Shown here piece by piece: positions 28,813 to 35,783 of a DNA stretch of 64,000 nt (position 1 is its first letter; the number at the start of each line of letters is the position of its first letter). Origin of the DNA: Martinezella tropici (GTDB lineage Bacteria; Pseudomonadota; Alphaproteobacteria; Rhizobiales; Rhizobiaceae); NCBI GenBank assembly GCA_000799755.1, contig JUHI01000012.1:62001-126000 (forward strand), read 5' to 3'. Under the pieces are notes generated by a model that did no database searches, had not been told where the DNA came from, and saw only the letters and a program-made list of their open reading frames with translations. Made by a program: the position numbers and the translations under genes.

Positions 28813-29538
28813 ATGCCGATGGATAAAGTCATTCTGATCACGGGTGCTTCAAGCGGGATTGGGGAGGGCATTGCCCGCGAACTTGCCGCCGCTGGCGCGA
28901 AAGTGGCGCTGGGGGCAAGGCGCGTAGAGCGCCTGGAGGCGCTGGCCGCCGAATTGAACGCGGCGGGCGGTGCGGTGCTTGCTCATCCCCTCGACGTGAC
29001 GGATCGTCAGAGCTTCGATGCCTTCGTGAATGCCGCCCGCGAAAAGTGGGGCCGCGTCGACGTTATCGTCAACAATGCCGGCGTGATGCCGCTGTCGCTG
29101 ATGGCGTCGCTGAAGGTCGAGGAATGGGACCGGATGGTCGATGTGAACATCAAGGGCGTGCTTTACGGCATTGCCGCGGTTCTGCCCGAGATGATCACGC
29201 GCAATTCCGGCCAGATCATCAACATCGCCTCGATAGGAGCGCTCGCGGTCTCACCGACCGCTGCGGTCTACTGCGCCACCAAATATGCAGTGCGGGCAAT
29301 CTCGGACGGATTGCGCCAGGAGCACAAGACGCTGCGCGTGACCTGCATCCATCCCGGCGTTGTCGAAAGCGAGCTTGCTCATACGATCACCGATCCGGTC
29401 GCCGTGGAAGCCATGAAGACCTATCGCGCCATCGCCTTGAAGCCGGATGCCATCGCCCGCGCCGTGCGCTTCGCCATCGAGCAGCCCGGGGACGTCGACG
29501 TCAACGAGATCGTCGTACGCCCGACGGCCAACACCTAA
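28813..29538 (+). CDS. Short-chain dehydrogenase/reductase (LysR-paired)
   Basis: This 241-residue SDR has TGASSGIG near residues 10-17, NNAGVMP near residue 90, ASIGALAVSPTAAVYCATKYA with the catalytic Ser, Tyr and Lys, and VTCIHPGVVESELAHTIT. It resembles the YdfG-like oxidoreductases often under LysR control. A second ATG six bases inside is possible. AGAGG stands before the first ATG. An Atu4866-domain gene follows almost at once, so the two are cotranscribed. Confidence 0.9.
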   Translation: MPMDKVILITGASSGIGEGIARELAAAGAKVALGARRVERLEALAAELNAAGGAVLAHPLDVTDRQSFDAFVNAAREKWGRVDVIVNNAGVMPLSLMASLKVEEWDRMVDVNIKGVLYGIAAVLPEMITRNSGQIINIASIGALAVSPTAAVYCATKYAVRAISDGLRQEHKTLRVTCIHPGVVESELAHTITDPVAVEAMKTYRAIALKPDAIARAVRFAIEQPGDVDVNEIVVRPTANT

Positions 29539-29550
29539 GCGGTGGTGGAG

Positions 29551-29904
29551 ATGGTCGTGCCAATCCAGAGTTTCGCTCTGGCTCTCGCCGCCTGCGCCAT
29601 ATTCATCGCCACATCAGAGGTCTACGCCACCATGAACAGCAAACTCAATGCATCCGCGACCATCCAGCAGAACCATCCCTATGCCGGCATGTGGGTTACA
29701 GCCGATGGCTATGTGCGCCACAATCTGCTGCCGAACGGCCGCTATGACGAAGCGCGCGGCCGGCGCGAAAGCGCCTATCAGGGACGCTATGAAGTTCGCG
29801 GCAACCATATCGACTACTGGGACGATACCGGCTTCACCGCCGATGGAGATTTCATCGATGACGTACTCCACCACGGCGGCATGATCCTCTATCGCCAGAA
29901 GTAG
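29551..29904 (+). CDS. Atu4866-domain secreted protein
   Basis: This 117-residue product has an N-terminal signal peptide (hydrophobic IQSFALALAACAIFIATSEVYA). The Atu4866 domain follows: YAGMWVTADGYVRHNLLPNGRYDEARG, then YQGRYEVRGNHIDYWDDTGFTADGDF and GMILYRQK. The domain is a small beta-barrel named after an Agrobacterium protein of unknown function, often fused or adjacent to dehydrogenase genes. I chose the ATG at 29551, with GGTGG five bases upstream; a GTG at 29542 is possible. It begins 12 bases after the dehydrogenase stop and is ended by a strong hairpin. Confidence 0.83.
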   Translation: MVVPIQSFALALAACAIFIATSEVYATMNSKLNASATIQQNHPYAGMWVTADGYVRHNLLPNGRYDEARGRRESAYQGRYEVRGNHIDYWDDTGFTADGDFIDDVLHHGGMILYRQK

Positions 29905-29919
29905 CGTTTGCTGAAGGAC

Positions 29920-29960
29920 GCCACCGCGAGACTGGGAATATCTCGCGGTGGCCTTCTTCT
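29920..29960 (+). terminator. Terminator after the dehydrogenase/Atu4866 operon
   Basis: GCCACCGCGAGA at 29920-29931 pairs perfectly with TCTCGCGGTGGC at 29941-29952 across a nine-base loop, followed by CTTCTTCTTGTT. It lies between two convergent genes and may also serve the glutathione transferase. Confidence 0.85.
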
Positions 29961-29978
29961 TGTTATCGGCTGCCGCGC

Positions 29979-30614
29979 TCAATCGAATGCCAATCCTTCC
30001 TCCACGATGGATTTACGCACCGCCGCGCGCTGTCTCATGCGGATGTACCAGACCCTGAGATGATCGAGCTCATCGAAGTGGATGCCTGCCTTGTAGTAGG
30101 ATTTGAGCCATGCCGCCTGGCCCCATCCCGTCAGTGCAAACAGATAGGCATCGGCCACCGAAAAGCTCTCGCCCATCAGAAACGGACGGTCGGCGAGATG
30201 CGCGTCGATCCATTGATACCGCTTTTCGAGCTTCGGCCTTGCCGTCTCGACATAATTTCCCGCCAGCCGCGCATAGAGAAGCGGGATGAAGCCCTTGTGG
30301 ATTTCGGTCGACAGGAAGCCGAGCATCTCCTGCAGCTTGTAGCGCGCCATCGTGCCGGCGGCCGGCGCCAGTCCGGCCTCGGGCTTCAGGTCGGCCAGAT
30401 ACTGGACGATCGCCGGCCCCTCCCTGAGAAGATTGCCGTCGTCAAGCTCGAGAAGGGGGACATAGCCGTGCGGATTGATGTCGTAGAAATCCAGTCCCGT
30501 CTCGGTCTTATGGCTGGTGTGATCGACCTTGATCAGTTCCACGTCAAGACCGAGTTCGTTGATGACGATATGGGGCGAAAGCGAACAGCTCGCGGGCAGA
30601 TAATACAGTTTCAC
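29979..30614 (-). CDS. Glutathione S-transferase (beta-class-like)
   Basis: The 211-residue product has an N-terminal thioredoxin-like domain with KLYYLPASCSLSPHIVINELG (catalytic Ser/Cys region), a cis-proline segment GYVPLLEL, and LREGPAIVQYLAD. The C-terminal helical domain shows FSVADAYLFALTGW. It resembles bacterial beta-class GstA. I chose a GTG at 30614 with GGAGA seven bases upstream; the frame continues upstream but the extra sequence is not GST-like. It is divergent from an HxlR regulator gene whose promoter lies between them, so that regulator probably controls it. Confidence 0.9.
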   Translation of the reverse strand: MKLYYLPASCSLSPHIVINELGLDVELIKVDHTSHKTETGLDFYDINPHGYVPLLELDDGNLLREGPAIVQYLADLKPEAGLAPAAGTMARYKLQEMLGFLSTEIHKGFIPLLYARLAGNYVETARPKLEKRYQWIDAHLADRPFLMGESFSVADAYLFALTGWGQAAWLKSYYKAGIHFDELDHLRVWYIRMRQRAAVRKSIVEEGLAFD

Positions 30615-30714
30615 GAGGGGTCTCCATGGTGTTTTCCAATGCCAGCCTTCCCTTGGAAAGACGGTCACCGAACCATGTAGTCCCATTGGTATGGAATCGT
30701 AAGAACAGAAAAGT

Positions 30715-30742
30715 TTGACATCTAGGTACAAAAATTATACCG
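30715..30742 (+). promoter_or_regulatory. Promoter of the HxlR gene
   Basis: TTGACA at 30715-30720 and TATACC at 30737-30742 with a 16-base spacer form a good sigma-70 promoter, 23 bases before the HxlR start. GAGG at 30753-30756 is the ribosome site. Confidence 0.6.
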
Positions 30743-30764
30743 CGTCAGGCATGAGGTATGGCTG

Positions 30765-31127
30765 ATGAAAAAGACCGTGACTGGATGCTCTGTCGAGGAG
30801 GCGATGCATTTGCTGGGAGGCCGCTGGCGGTTGCTGATCGTGTCCTATCTGGTCGATGGTCCCCAGCGCTTCAACGAATTGCGACGGCTGATGCCGGGTA
30901 TCTCCCAGAGAATGCTGACGCTGGACCTGCGCGCGCTGGAGGAGGCGGGCCTTATCCTGCGCACGGTCTATCCGACGGTTCCCGTGAAGGTTGAATATTC
31001 GCTGACCGAGGATGGGACCCGACTGGAGAAGGTAGTGGCCGTGGTCAAGGAGTTCGGGCTGTGGCTCAAGGACCGGGATGCGCAAGCGGTTGAGGAGCGC
31101 CAGGCTTCACCAGAGTTCGTAGTATAA
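30765..31127 (+). CDS. HxlR-family transcriptional regulator
   Basis: The 120-residue product is a MarR/HxlR-type winged helix: CSVEEAMHLLGGRWRLLIVSYLVDGPQRFNELRRLMPGISQRMLTLDLRALEEAGLI is the complete family core, with the N-terminal cysteine at residue 8 that many members use to sense electrophiles or oxidants. It stands opposite a glutathione transferase gene, a setting that fits a thiol-stress circuit. Its last 21 bases overlap the convergent GIY-YIG gene. Confidence 0.9.
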   Translation: MKKTVTGCSVEEAMHLLGGRWRLLIVSYLVDGPQRFNELRRLMPGISQRMLTLDLRALEEAGLILRTVYPTVPVKVEYSLTEDGTRLEKVVAVVKEFGLWLKDRDAQAVEERQASPEFVV

Positions 31128-31391
31128 GTCCCGCCAATCGGGATTGGCTTTTTCGATCAGCTCGATTTTCCATTGGCGATACCAGCGTTTCAAGGATTTC
31201 TCCCGCTGTATGGCTGAAACGATGTCGGCGTGGTCCTCATACCAGACGAGCCGCGTGCAGCCGTATTTCCACGCGAAGCCGGGTGTCAGGCCCTCGCGAT
31301 GCGCGTAGATGCGGCGCTCGATATCGGCCGTGACGCCGATGTAGAGCGTTCCTCGTTTATGGTTGGTGATGATGTAAGTACATCCACCCAT
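31107..31391 (-). CDS. GIY-YIG nuclease domain protein (YhbQ/UPF0213-like)
   Basis: This 94-residue single-domain protein has YIITNHKRGTLYIGVTADIERRIYAHREG, where YII and YIG are the family signature and the arginine and tyrosine are catalytic residues. WYEDHADIVSAIQREKSLKRWYRQWK follows, with a conserved glutamate in QREKSLK. Stand-alone members are common in alphaproteobacteria and may cut damaged DNA; the true role is unknown. Its 3' end overlaps the HxlR gene by 21 bases on the opposite strand. Confidence 0.88.
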   Translation of the reverse strand: MGGCTYIITNHKRGTLYIGVTADIERRIYAHREGLTPGFAWKYGCTRLVWYEDHADIVSAIQREKSLKRWYRQWKIELIEKANPDWRDLYYELW

Positions 31392-31496
31392 GCGTGTATT
31401 GTGCTAGTTGGGATGGTGGTCGTCAAGAGTTGGAAGTCAGTTGATCGTGAAGCCGAGAGCGTAGCTGGTGCTCAGGTATGCCACCGCAGCATACCT

Positions 31497-31541
31497 CACA
31501 CGCCGTCATCCTCGGGCTTGACCCGAGGATCCAAGCACAGG
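31497..31541 (+). repeat. REP-like palindromic element, copy 1
   Basis: The element begins CACACGCCGTCATCCTCGGG and continues CTTGACCCGAGGATCCAAGC. ATCCTCGGG and CCCGAGGAT form a nine-base hairpin with a CTTGA loop. It matches the reverse complement of 31650-31694 at all but about six positions. The core CGTCATCCTCGGGCTTGACC belongs to a repeat that I know to be widespread in alphaproteobacterial genomes. Confidence 0.8.
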
Positions 31542-31649
31542 CCTCGCTATTTGCCTAGTTGAGATTGCCGTGTCAGACGACTTTGTCGCCACCAAGGACG
31601 CCGCACTCTCGTTCGCGCCTCAAATGGAAAGCATGAATTTGACGGAAAG

Positions 31650-31694
31650 CTTGTGCATGGGTCCTCGGGTCAAGCCCGAGGATGACGGAGTGTA
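31650..31694 (-). repeat. REP-like palindromic element, copy 2 (inverted)
   Basis: Inverted partner of copy 1. Read on the minus strand it begins TACACTCCGTCATCCTCGGG and continues CTTGACCCGAGGACCCATGC. The two copies face each other across 108 bases, so the pair could fold into one long stem in RNA or be a mobile unit of the REP-pair type. Confidence 0.8.
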
Positions 31695-31788
31695 TGAGAG
31701 GCGATGAGCCCTATGGCGTTCCTAGTACCCCGCAGCCCGTATCAGTATGCGACCCTCGGTCCCAAAACCAGATGGCCGACCTTGCCGA

Positions 31789-34254
31789 TCAAACCCGCTC
31801 CACAAACCCGTCCAGCACTCTTTTCTGTCCGGCGCGATCAAACTCAATCGTCAGCTTGTTGCCTTCGATCTCGGACACATTCCCGTTGCCGAACTTGATG
31901 TGGAAGACGCGGTCGCCGACCATGAATTTTGAGGGTTCGGCGGAGGTGGATTTGGCCACCAGCTCGCCATCGATGGTGCGTACCTTCGGGCCGCTTTCGC
32001 CGTAGCCGATGCGTTCGACGGCATGGCCGGAGCGGCTGCCCCAATTGTCGCGCGTCGCATCGTTGCGGTTGGCCTGAGCACGTTTCCAGCCGGGGGTGGA
32101 ATAGGAATTGGCGAAGGGTTCGGCCTTGTCGAAGCGTGACTGGCCGTAGCCGCCGCGGCCGTATCCGCCATAGGACTGTTCGACTTCGGCGACCTGAACA
32201 TGCGTTTCCGGCAGCTCGTCGAGGAAGCGGGAGGGGATTGTCGATTGCCAGAGGCCGTGGATGCGGCGATTGGAGACGAACCAGATGTGGCAGCGGCGCT
32301 TGGCGCGGGTGATGCCGACATAGGCGAGGCGGCGCTCTTCCTCCAGACCGGCGCGGCCGCTTTCGTCCAGCGAGCGCTGATGCGGAAACAAGCCTTCCTC
32401 CCAACCGGGCAGGAACACCGTGTCGAATTCCAGGCCCTTGGCGGAGTGCAGCGTCATGATGGAGACGGCGTCGAGATTCTCGTTCTGCTCGGCGTCCATG
32501 ACCAGCGACACGTGCTCGAGGAAGCCGCGCATGGATTCGAAACTATCCATCGAACGGATGAGTTCCTTGAGGTTTTCCAGGCGTCCCGGCGCTTCCGCCG
32601 ATTTGTCGTTCTTCCACATGTCCGTATAGCCGGACTCTTCAAGGATCTGCTCGGCAAGCTCGGTATGCGGCGTGTTTTCGAGCAGTCCCTGCCAACGGCG
32701 GAAAGACTGCACGACGTCGAACAGCGCCTTGCGCGCCTTCGGCTTCATTTCGTCCGTCTCGATGATATCGGCCGCCGCCGTCAGCATCGGGATGTCGCGG
32801 GCGCGGGCATAGTCATGCAGGGTGCGCACGGTGGTGTCGCCGAGGCCGCGCTTCGGCGTGTTGATGATGCGCTCGAAGGCGAGATCGTCGGCCGGCTGGC
32901 AGACGAGGCGGAAATAGGCCATGGCATCGCGGATTTCGAGGCGCTCGTAGAAGCGAGGGCCGCCGACGACGCGGTAGTTCAGGCCGAGGGTGACGAAGCG
33001 GTCTTCGAATTCGCGCATCTGGAAGGAGGCGCGCACGAGGATCGAAATATCATTGAGATTGTGCTTGTTGCGCTGCAGCTGCTCGATCTCTTCGCCGATC
33101 GCGCGCGCTTCTTCCTCGGAATCCCAGGAGGCGTGTACCTGCACCTTGATATCGTCGGGATCGGAGCGGTCGGTGAACAGCGTCTTGCCGAGCCGGCCCT
33201 CATTATGGGCGATCAAGTGTGCTGCAGCACCGAGAATATGCTCGGTGGAGCGGTAGTTGCGCTCGAGCTTGATGACCTTGGCGCCGGGAAAATCTTTCTC
33301 GAAGCGCAGGATATTGTCCACCTCTGCGCCGCGCCAACCATAGATCGACTGGTCGTCGTCGCCGACGCAGCAGACGTTCTGCGGTTCGCCCTTCTGCCGC
33401 TGCGCCAACAGGCGCAGCCACATGTACTGCGCCGTGTTGGTGTCCTGATACTCGTCGACCAGAATATAGCGGAAGCGCTGATGGTAATCCTTCAGAATAT
33501 CCGGGTTCTGCCGGAACATATTGATCGGATGCAACAGGAGATCGCCGAAGTCACAGGCGTTCAGCGTCTTCAGTCGGTTCTGATAGGCGGTATAGAGTTC
33601 GCGTCCCTTGCCATTGGCGAAGGCGCGGGCGTCGCCTTCCGGAATATCGGCGGGGCTGAGGCCCTTGTTCTTCCAGGTGTCGATCATGCCGGCGAATTGC
33701 TTGGCCGGCCAGCGCTTGTCGTCGAGGCCCTCCGCCTGGATCAGCTGCTTGATTAGGCGGATGACGTCGTCGGTATCGAGAATGGTGAAGCTGGAGGTGA
33801 GGCCGACCAGCTCGGCATGACGGCGCAACAGCTTGACACCGATCGAGTGGAAGGTGCCGAGCCAGGGCATGCCTTCGACCGCACCGCCGACGAGCAGCGC
33901 GATGCGCTCCTTCATCTCGCGTGCTGCCTTGTTGGTGAACGTCACGGCGAGTATTTGGCTGGGGAAGGCGCGGTTGGTGGAGAGGATATGGGCGATGCGG
34001 GTGGTCAGCACGCGCGTCTTGCCGGTGCCGGCGCCCGCAAGCACCAGAACAGGACCGTCGAGCGTTTCCACGGCTTCGGCCTGCTCGGCATTGAGACCGG
34101 AGAGATAGTCCGGCCGGCGGCCGCTATCGCGCGCTGCCATCGCGCGGGCCGCTATGCCGCCGCCACTCCTGCCTGCAGCCGGCTCGGGACGGCGCGGCGC
34201 GATGTGCTCCGGCTCCTCGTCAAAGAAGGGAATATCGTCATGTCCAATGGTCAT
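31789..34254 (-). CDS. uvrD: UvrD/PcrA-type ATP-dependent DNA helicase
   Basis: This superfamily 1 helicase unwinds DNA 3' to 5' in nucleotide-excision and mismatch repair. The 821-residue product has the motifs in order: LNAEQAEAVETLDGPVLVLA then GAGTGKTRVL (I), LAVTFTNKAAREMKER (Ia), VDEYQDTN (II), VGDDDQSIYGWRGA (III), LERNYRST (IV), LHSAKGLEFD (V) and YVGITRAKRR (VI). A C-terminal tail with GDRVFHIKFGNGNVSEIEG is a Tudor-like domain, as in PcrA. I chose the ATG at 34254, three codons inside an open TTG-led frame. It is divergent from the RND pump operon. Confidence 0.94.
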   Translation of the reverse strand: MTIGHDDIPFFDEEPEHIAPRRPEPAAGRSGGGIAARAMAARDSGRRPDYLSGLNAEQAEAVETLDGPVLVLAGAGTGKTRVLTTRIAHILSTNRAFPSQILAVTFTNKAAREMKERIALLVGGAVEGMPWLGTFHSIGVKLLRRHAELVGLTSSFTILDTDDVIRLIKQLIQAEGLDDKRWPAKQFAGMIDTWKNKGLSPADIPEGDARAFANGKGRELYTAYQNRLKTLNACDFGDLLLHPINMFRQNPDILKDYHQRFRYILVDEYQDTNTAQYMWLRLLAQRQKGEPQNVCCVGDDDQSIYGWRGAEVDNILRFEKDFPGAKVIKLERNYRSTEHILGAAAHLIAHNEGRLGKTLFTDRSDPDDIKVQVHASWDSEEEARAIGEEIEQLQRNKHNLNDISILVRASFQMREFEDRFVTLGLNYRVVGGPRFYERLEIRDAMAYFRLVCQPADDLAFERIINTPKRGLGDTTVRTLHDYARARDIPMLTAAADIIETDEMKPKARKALFDVVQSFRRWQGLLENTPHTELAEQILEESGYTDMWKNDKSAEAPGRLENLKELIRSMDSFESMRGFLEHVSLVMDAEQNENLDAVSIMTLHSAKGLEFDTVFLPGWEEGLFPHQRSLDESGRAGLEEERRLAYVGITRAKRRCHIWFVSNRRIHGLWQSTIPSRFLDELPETHVQVAEVEQSYGGYGRGGYGQSRFDKAEPFANSYSTPGWKRAQANRNDATRDNWGSRSGHAVERIGYGESGPKVRTIDGELVAKSTSAEPSKFMVGDRVFHIKFGNGNVSEIEGNKLTIEFDRAGQKRVLDGFVERV

Positions 34255-34616
34255 GCCGCCCAATGTAATGATTCTACCCCGAAAGGCAAAAGAAACGGGC
34301 CGAAACTAGAACAAAAAGTGCACATTCACAGTGCATAATGCGCGTCGAAGGGTCGCTTTTCATGGTGGAGTGGATGTGCGCGACGCGTCGATGAAACGTA
34401 CCGTTGTCCACGCCGAGATTACAACTTTGTCATAATCTGTGGCAAAACTTGTCGCATATGCTCAAAAACACGATATTGCAGCAAATCGGGCACAATCTTG
34501 CTTTATAGAGCCGCCTGATCCGAATTTGGCCCTGGTAAGTGCGCTGGGTGTGTAAGGGCCGTACAGAAAACCAACGACGCGATTTCATCGCCTCTGACAA
34601 CGAGCCGGAGACGTGC
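34255..34616. other. uvrD / RND-pump divergent region
   Basis: This 362-base divergent region must hold promoters for uvrD and for the efflux operon. It is locally AT-richer (34315-34510), but I see no clean -35/-10 pair, no convincing operator palindrome and no adjacent regulator gene. GGAG before 34617 is the ribosome site of the efflux operon. Confidence 0.4.
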
Positions 34617-35783
34617 ATGACCGCCTGGAAGCAGCTTTCCTTGTCTTTTTTCCTGTTGGCAGCCGGCATTGCCGCTGTCGTGGCCTTCGTGCCGAGTGCG
34701 GCGGGCCTGCTGCAGAAGGTAGGTGTCCCCGAGACTGTCGTGGCTTGGATCGCACCGCGCGATGGTGCCGCGGACGGAAAGGCAGAGACGGCGGCTGGCT
34801 CCGCTGGACGACGTGGCCAAAACATACCGCTTGTCGTGACGGAGCCGGTGGTCAGCGGCATCGTCAACGATCGCTTGAGCGCGATCGGTACCGGTGACGC
34901 GATCCGTTCGGTCGTCGTCATGCCGCAGGCAGCCGGGACGATCCGGGAAATTCTCATCAAGTCCGGCGACAGGGTGAAGCAAGGCCAGGTGCTGGCGCGT
35001 CTCGACGACGACGAGCAGATCATCGCGCGTGGACAGGCTGAGGTCGCGCTGAAGAGCGCCGTCGAGAAATCCCAGCTCTACCGCAATATCAAATCCACCG
35101 TCTCGCGCATGGATGTGTTCGATGCCGAGATCGTCGAACAGGGTGCAAAGCTGGCGCTGCAATCGGCGGAGCTGGCGCTGAAGCGACGCGATATCGTTGC
35201 GCCGATTGACGGTATCGTCGGCATCGTGCCCGTGGTCGTCGGCGACAATGTGACGACGGCGACCAGTATCGTCATGCTGGACGACCGCTCGGAAATCCTT
35301 GTCGATTACTGGGTGCCGGAACGCTTTGCCAACACGGTCAAGGTTGACCAGCTGGTGGAAGCCACATCCGTGGCGCTGCCGGGGCGTGCGTTTTCCGGGG
35401 CTGTCGAAGCAGTGGACAACCGTGTCGATGGCGCGAGCCGGACGTTGCGCGTGCGCGCCCGCATCGACAACGCCTCCGATGAATTGCGTGCCGGCATGTC
35501 CTTCAATGTCGGCATGAGGTTTGCCGGCGAGTCCTACCCCTCAGTCGATCCACTCGCGGTGCAATGGGATGGGGCTGGCGCGCATGTCTGGCGTGTCGTC
35601 GACGGCAAGTCCTCGAAGGTGCGGGTCAGCATCGTGCAGCGCAATCCGGATGCCGTTCTTGTCAGGGGCGATCTCCGCAATGGCGATCTCATCGTCATCG
35701 AAGGATTGCAGCGCGTGACCGAAGGGGGCCAGGTTCGCTTTGCCCGCGATGTTGCCGAGGCCAAGGAGGTCATCATCCGATGA
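34617..35783 (+). CDS. RND efflux periplasmic adaptor (membrane fusion protein)
   Basis: The 388-residue product has an N-terminal membrane anchor (about residues 5-25) and the adaptor order. A lipoyl half is at MPQAAGTIREILIKSGDRVKQGQVLARLDDDE, followed by a hairpin helix. The second lipoyl half is in LALKRRDIVAPIDGIVGIVPVVVGDNV, and beta-barrel and proximal domains follow. It links an inner-membrane RND pump to an outer-membrane channel. GGAG stands seven bases before the ATG. The pump gene starts inside its stop codon (ATGA overlap), so the pair is translationally coupled. No outer-membrane factor gene is next to it. Confidence 0.92.
   Translation: MTAWKQLSLSFFLLAAGIAAVVAFVPSAAGLLQKVGVPETVVAWIAPRDGAADGKAETAAGSAGRRGQNIPLVVTEPVVSGIVNDRLSAIGTGDAIRSVVVMPQAAGTIREILIKSGDRVKQGQVLARLDDDEQIIARGQAEVALKSAVEKSQLYRNIKSTVSRMDVFDAEIVEQGAKLALQSAELALKRRDIVAPIDGIVGIVPVVVGDNVTTATSIVMLDDRSEILVDYWVPERFANTVKVDQLVEATSVALPGRAFSGAVEAVDNRVDGASRTLRVRARIDNASDELRAGMSFNVGMRFAGESYPSVDPLAVQWDGAGAHVWRVVDGKSSKVRVSIVQRNPDAVLVRGDLRNGDLIVIEGLQRVTEGGQVRFARDVAEAKEVIIR

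Larger units (their letters stand above)
31392..31788. other. Intergenic region holding inverted repeats
   Basis: No gene is visible in this 397-base stretch between two minus-strand genes. It holds a small hairpin (AGGTATGC at 31474-31481 with GCATACCT at 31489-31496) and two inverted copies of a REP-like element listed separately. The rest is without recognisable structure. Confidence 0.55.

Noticed and set aside
32200-33756. A 518-codon plus-strand frame opposite uvrD
   Set aside because: It is a shadow of the helicase gene; the helicase motifs are all in the minus frame.
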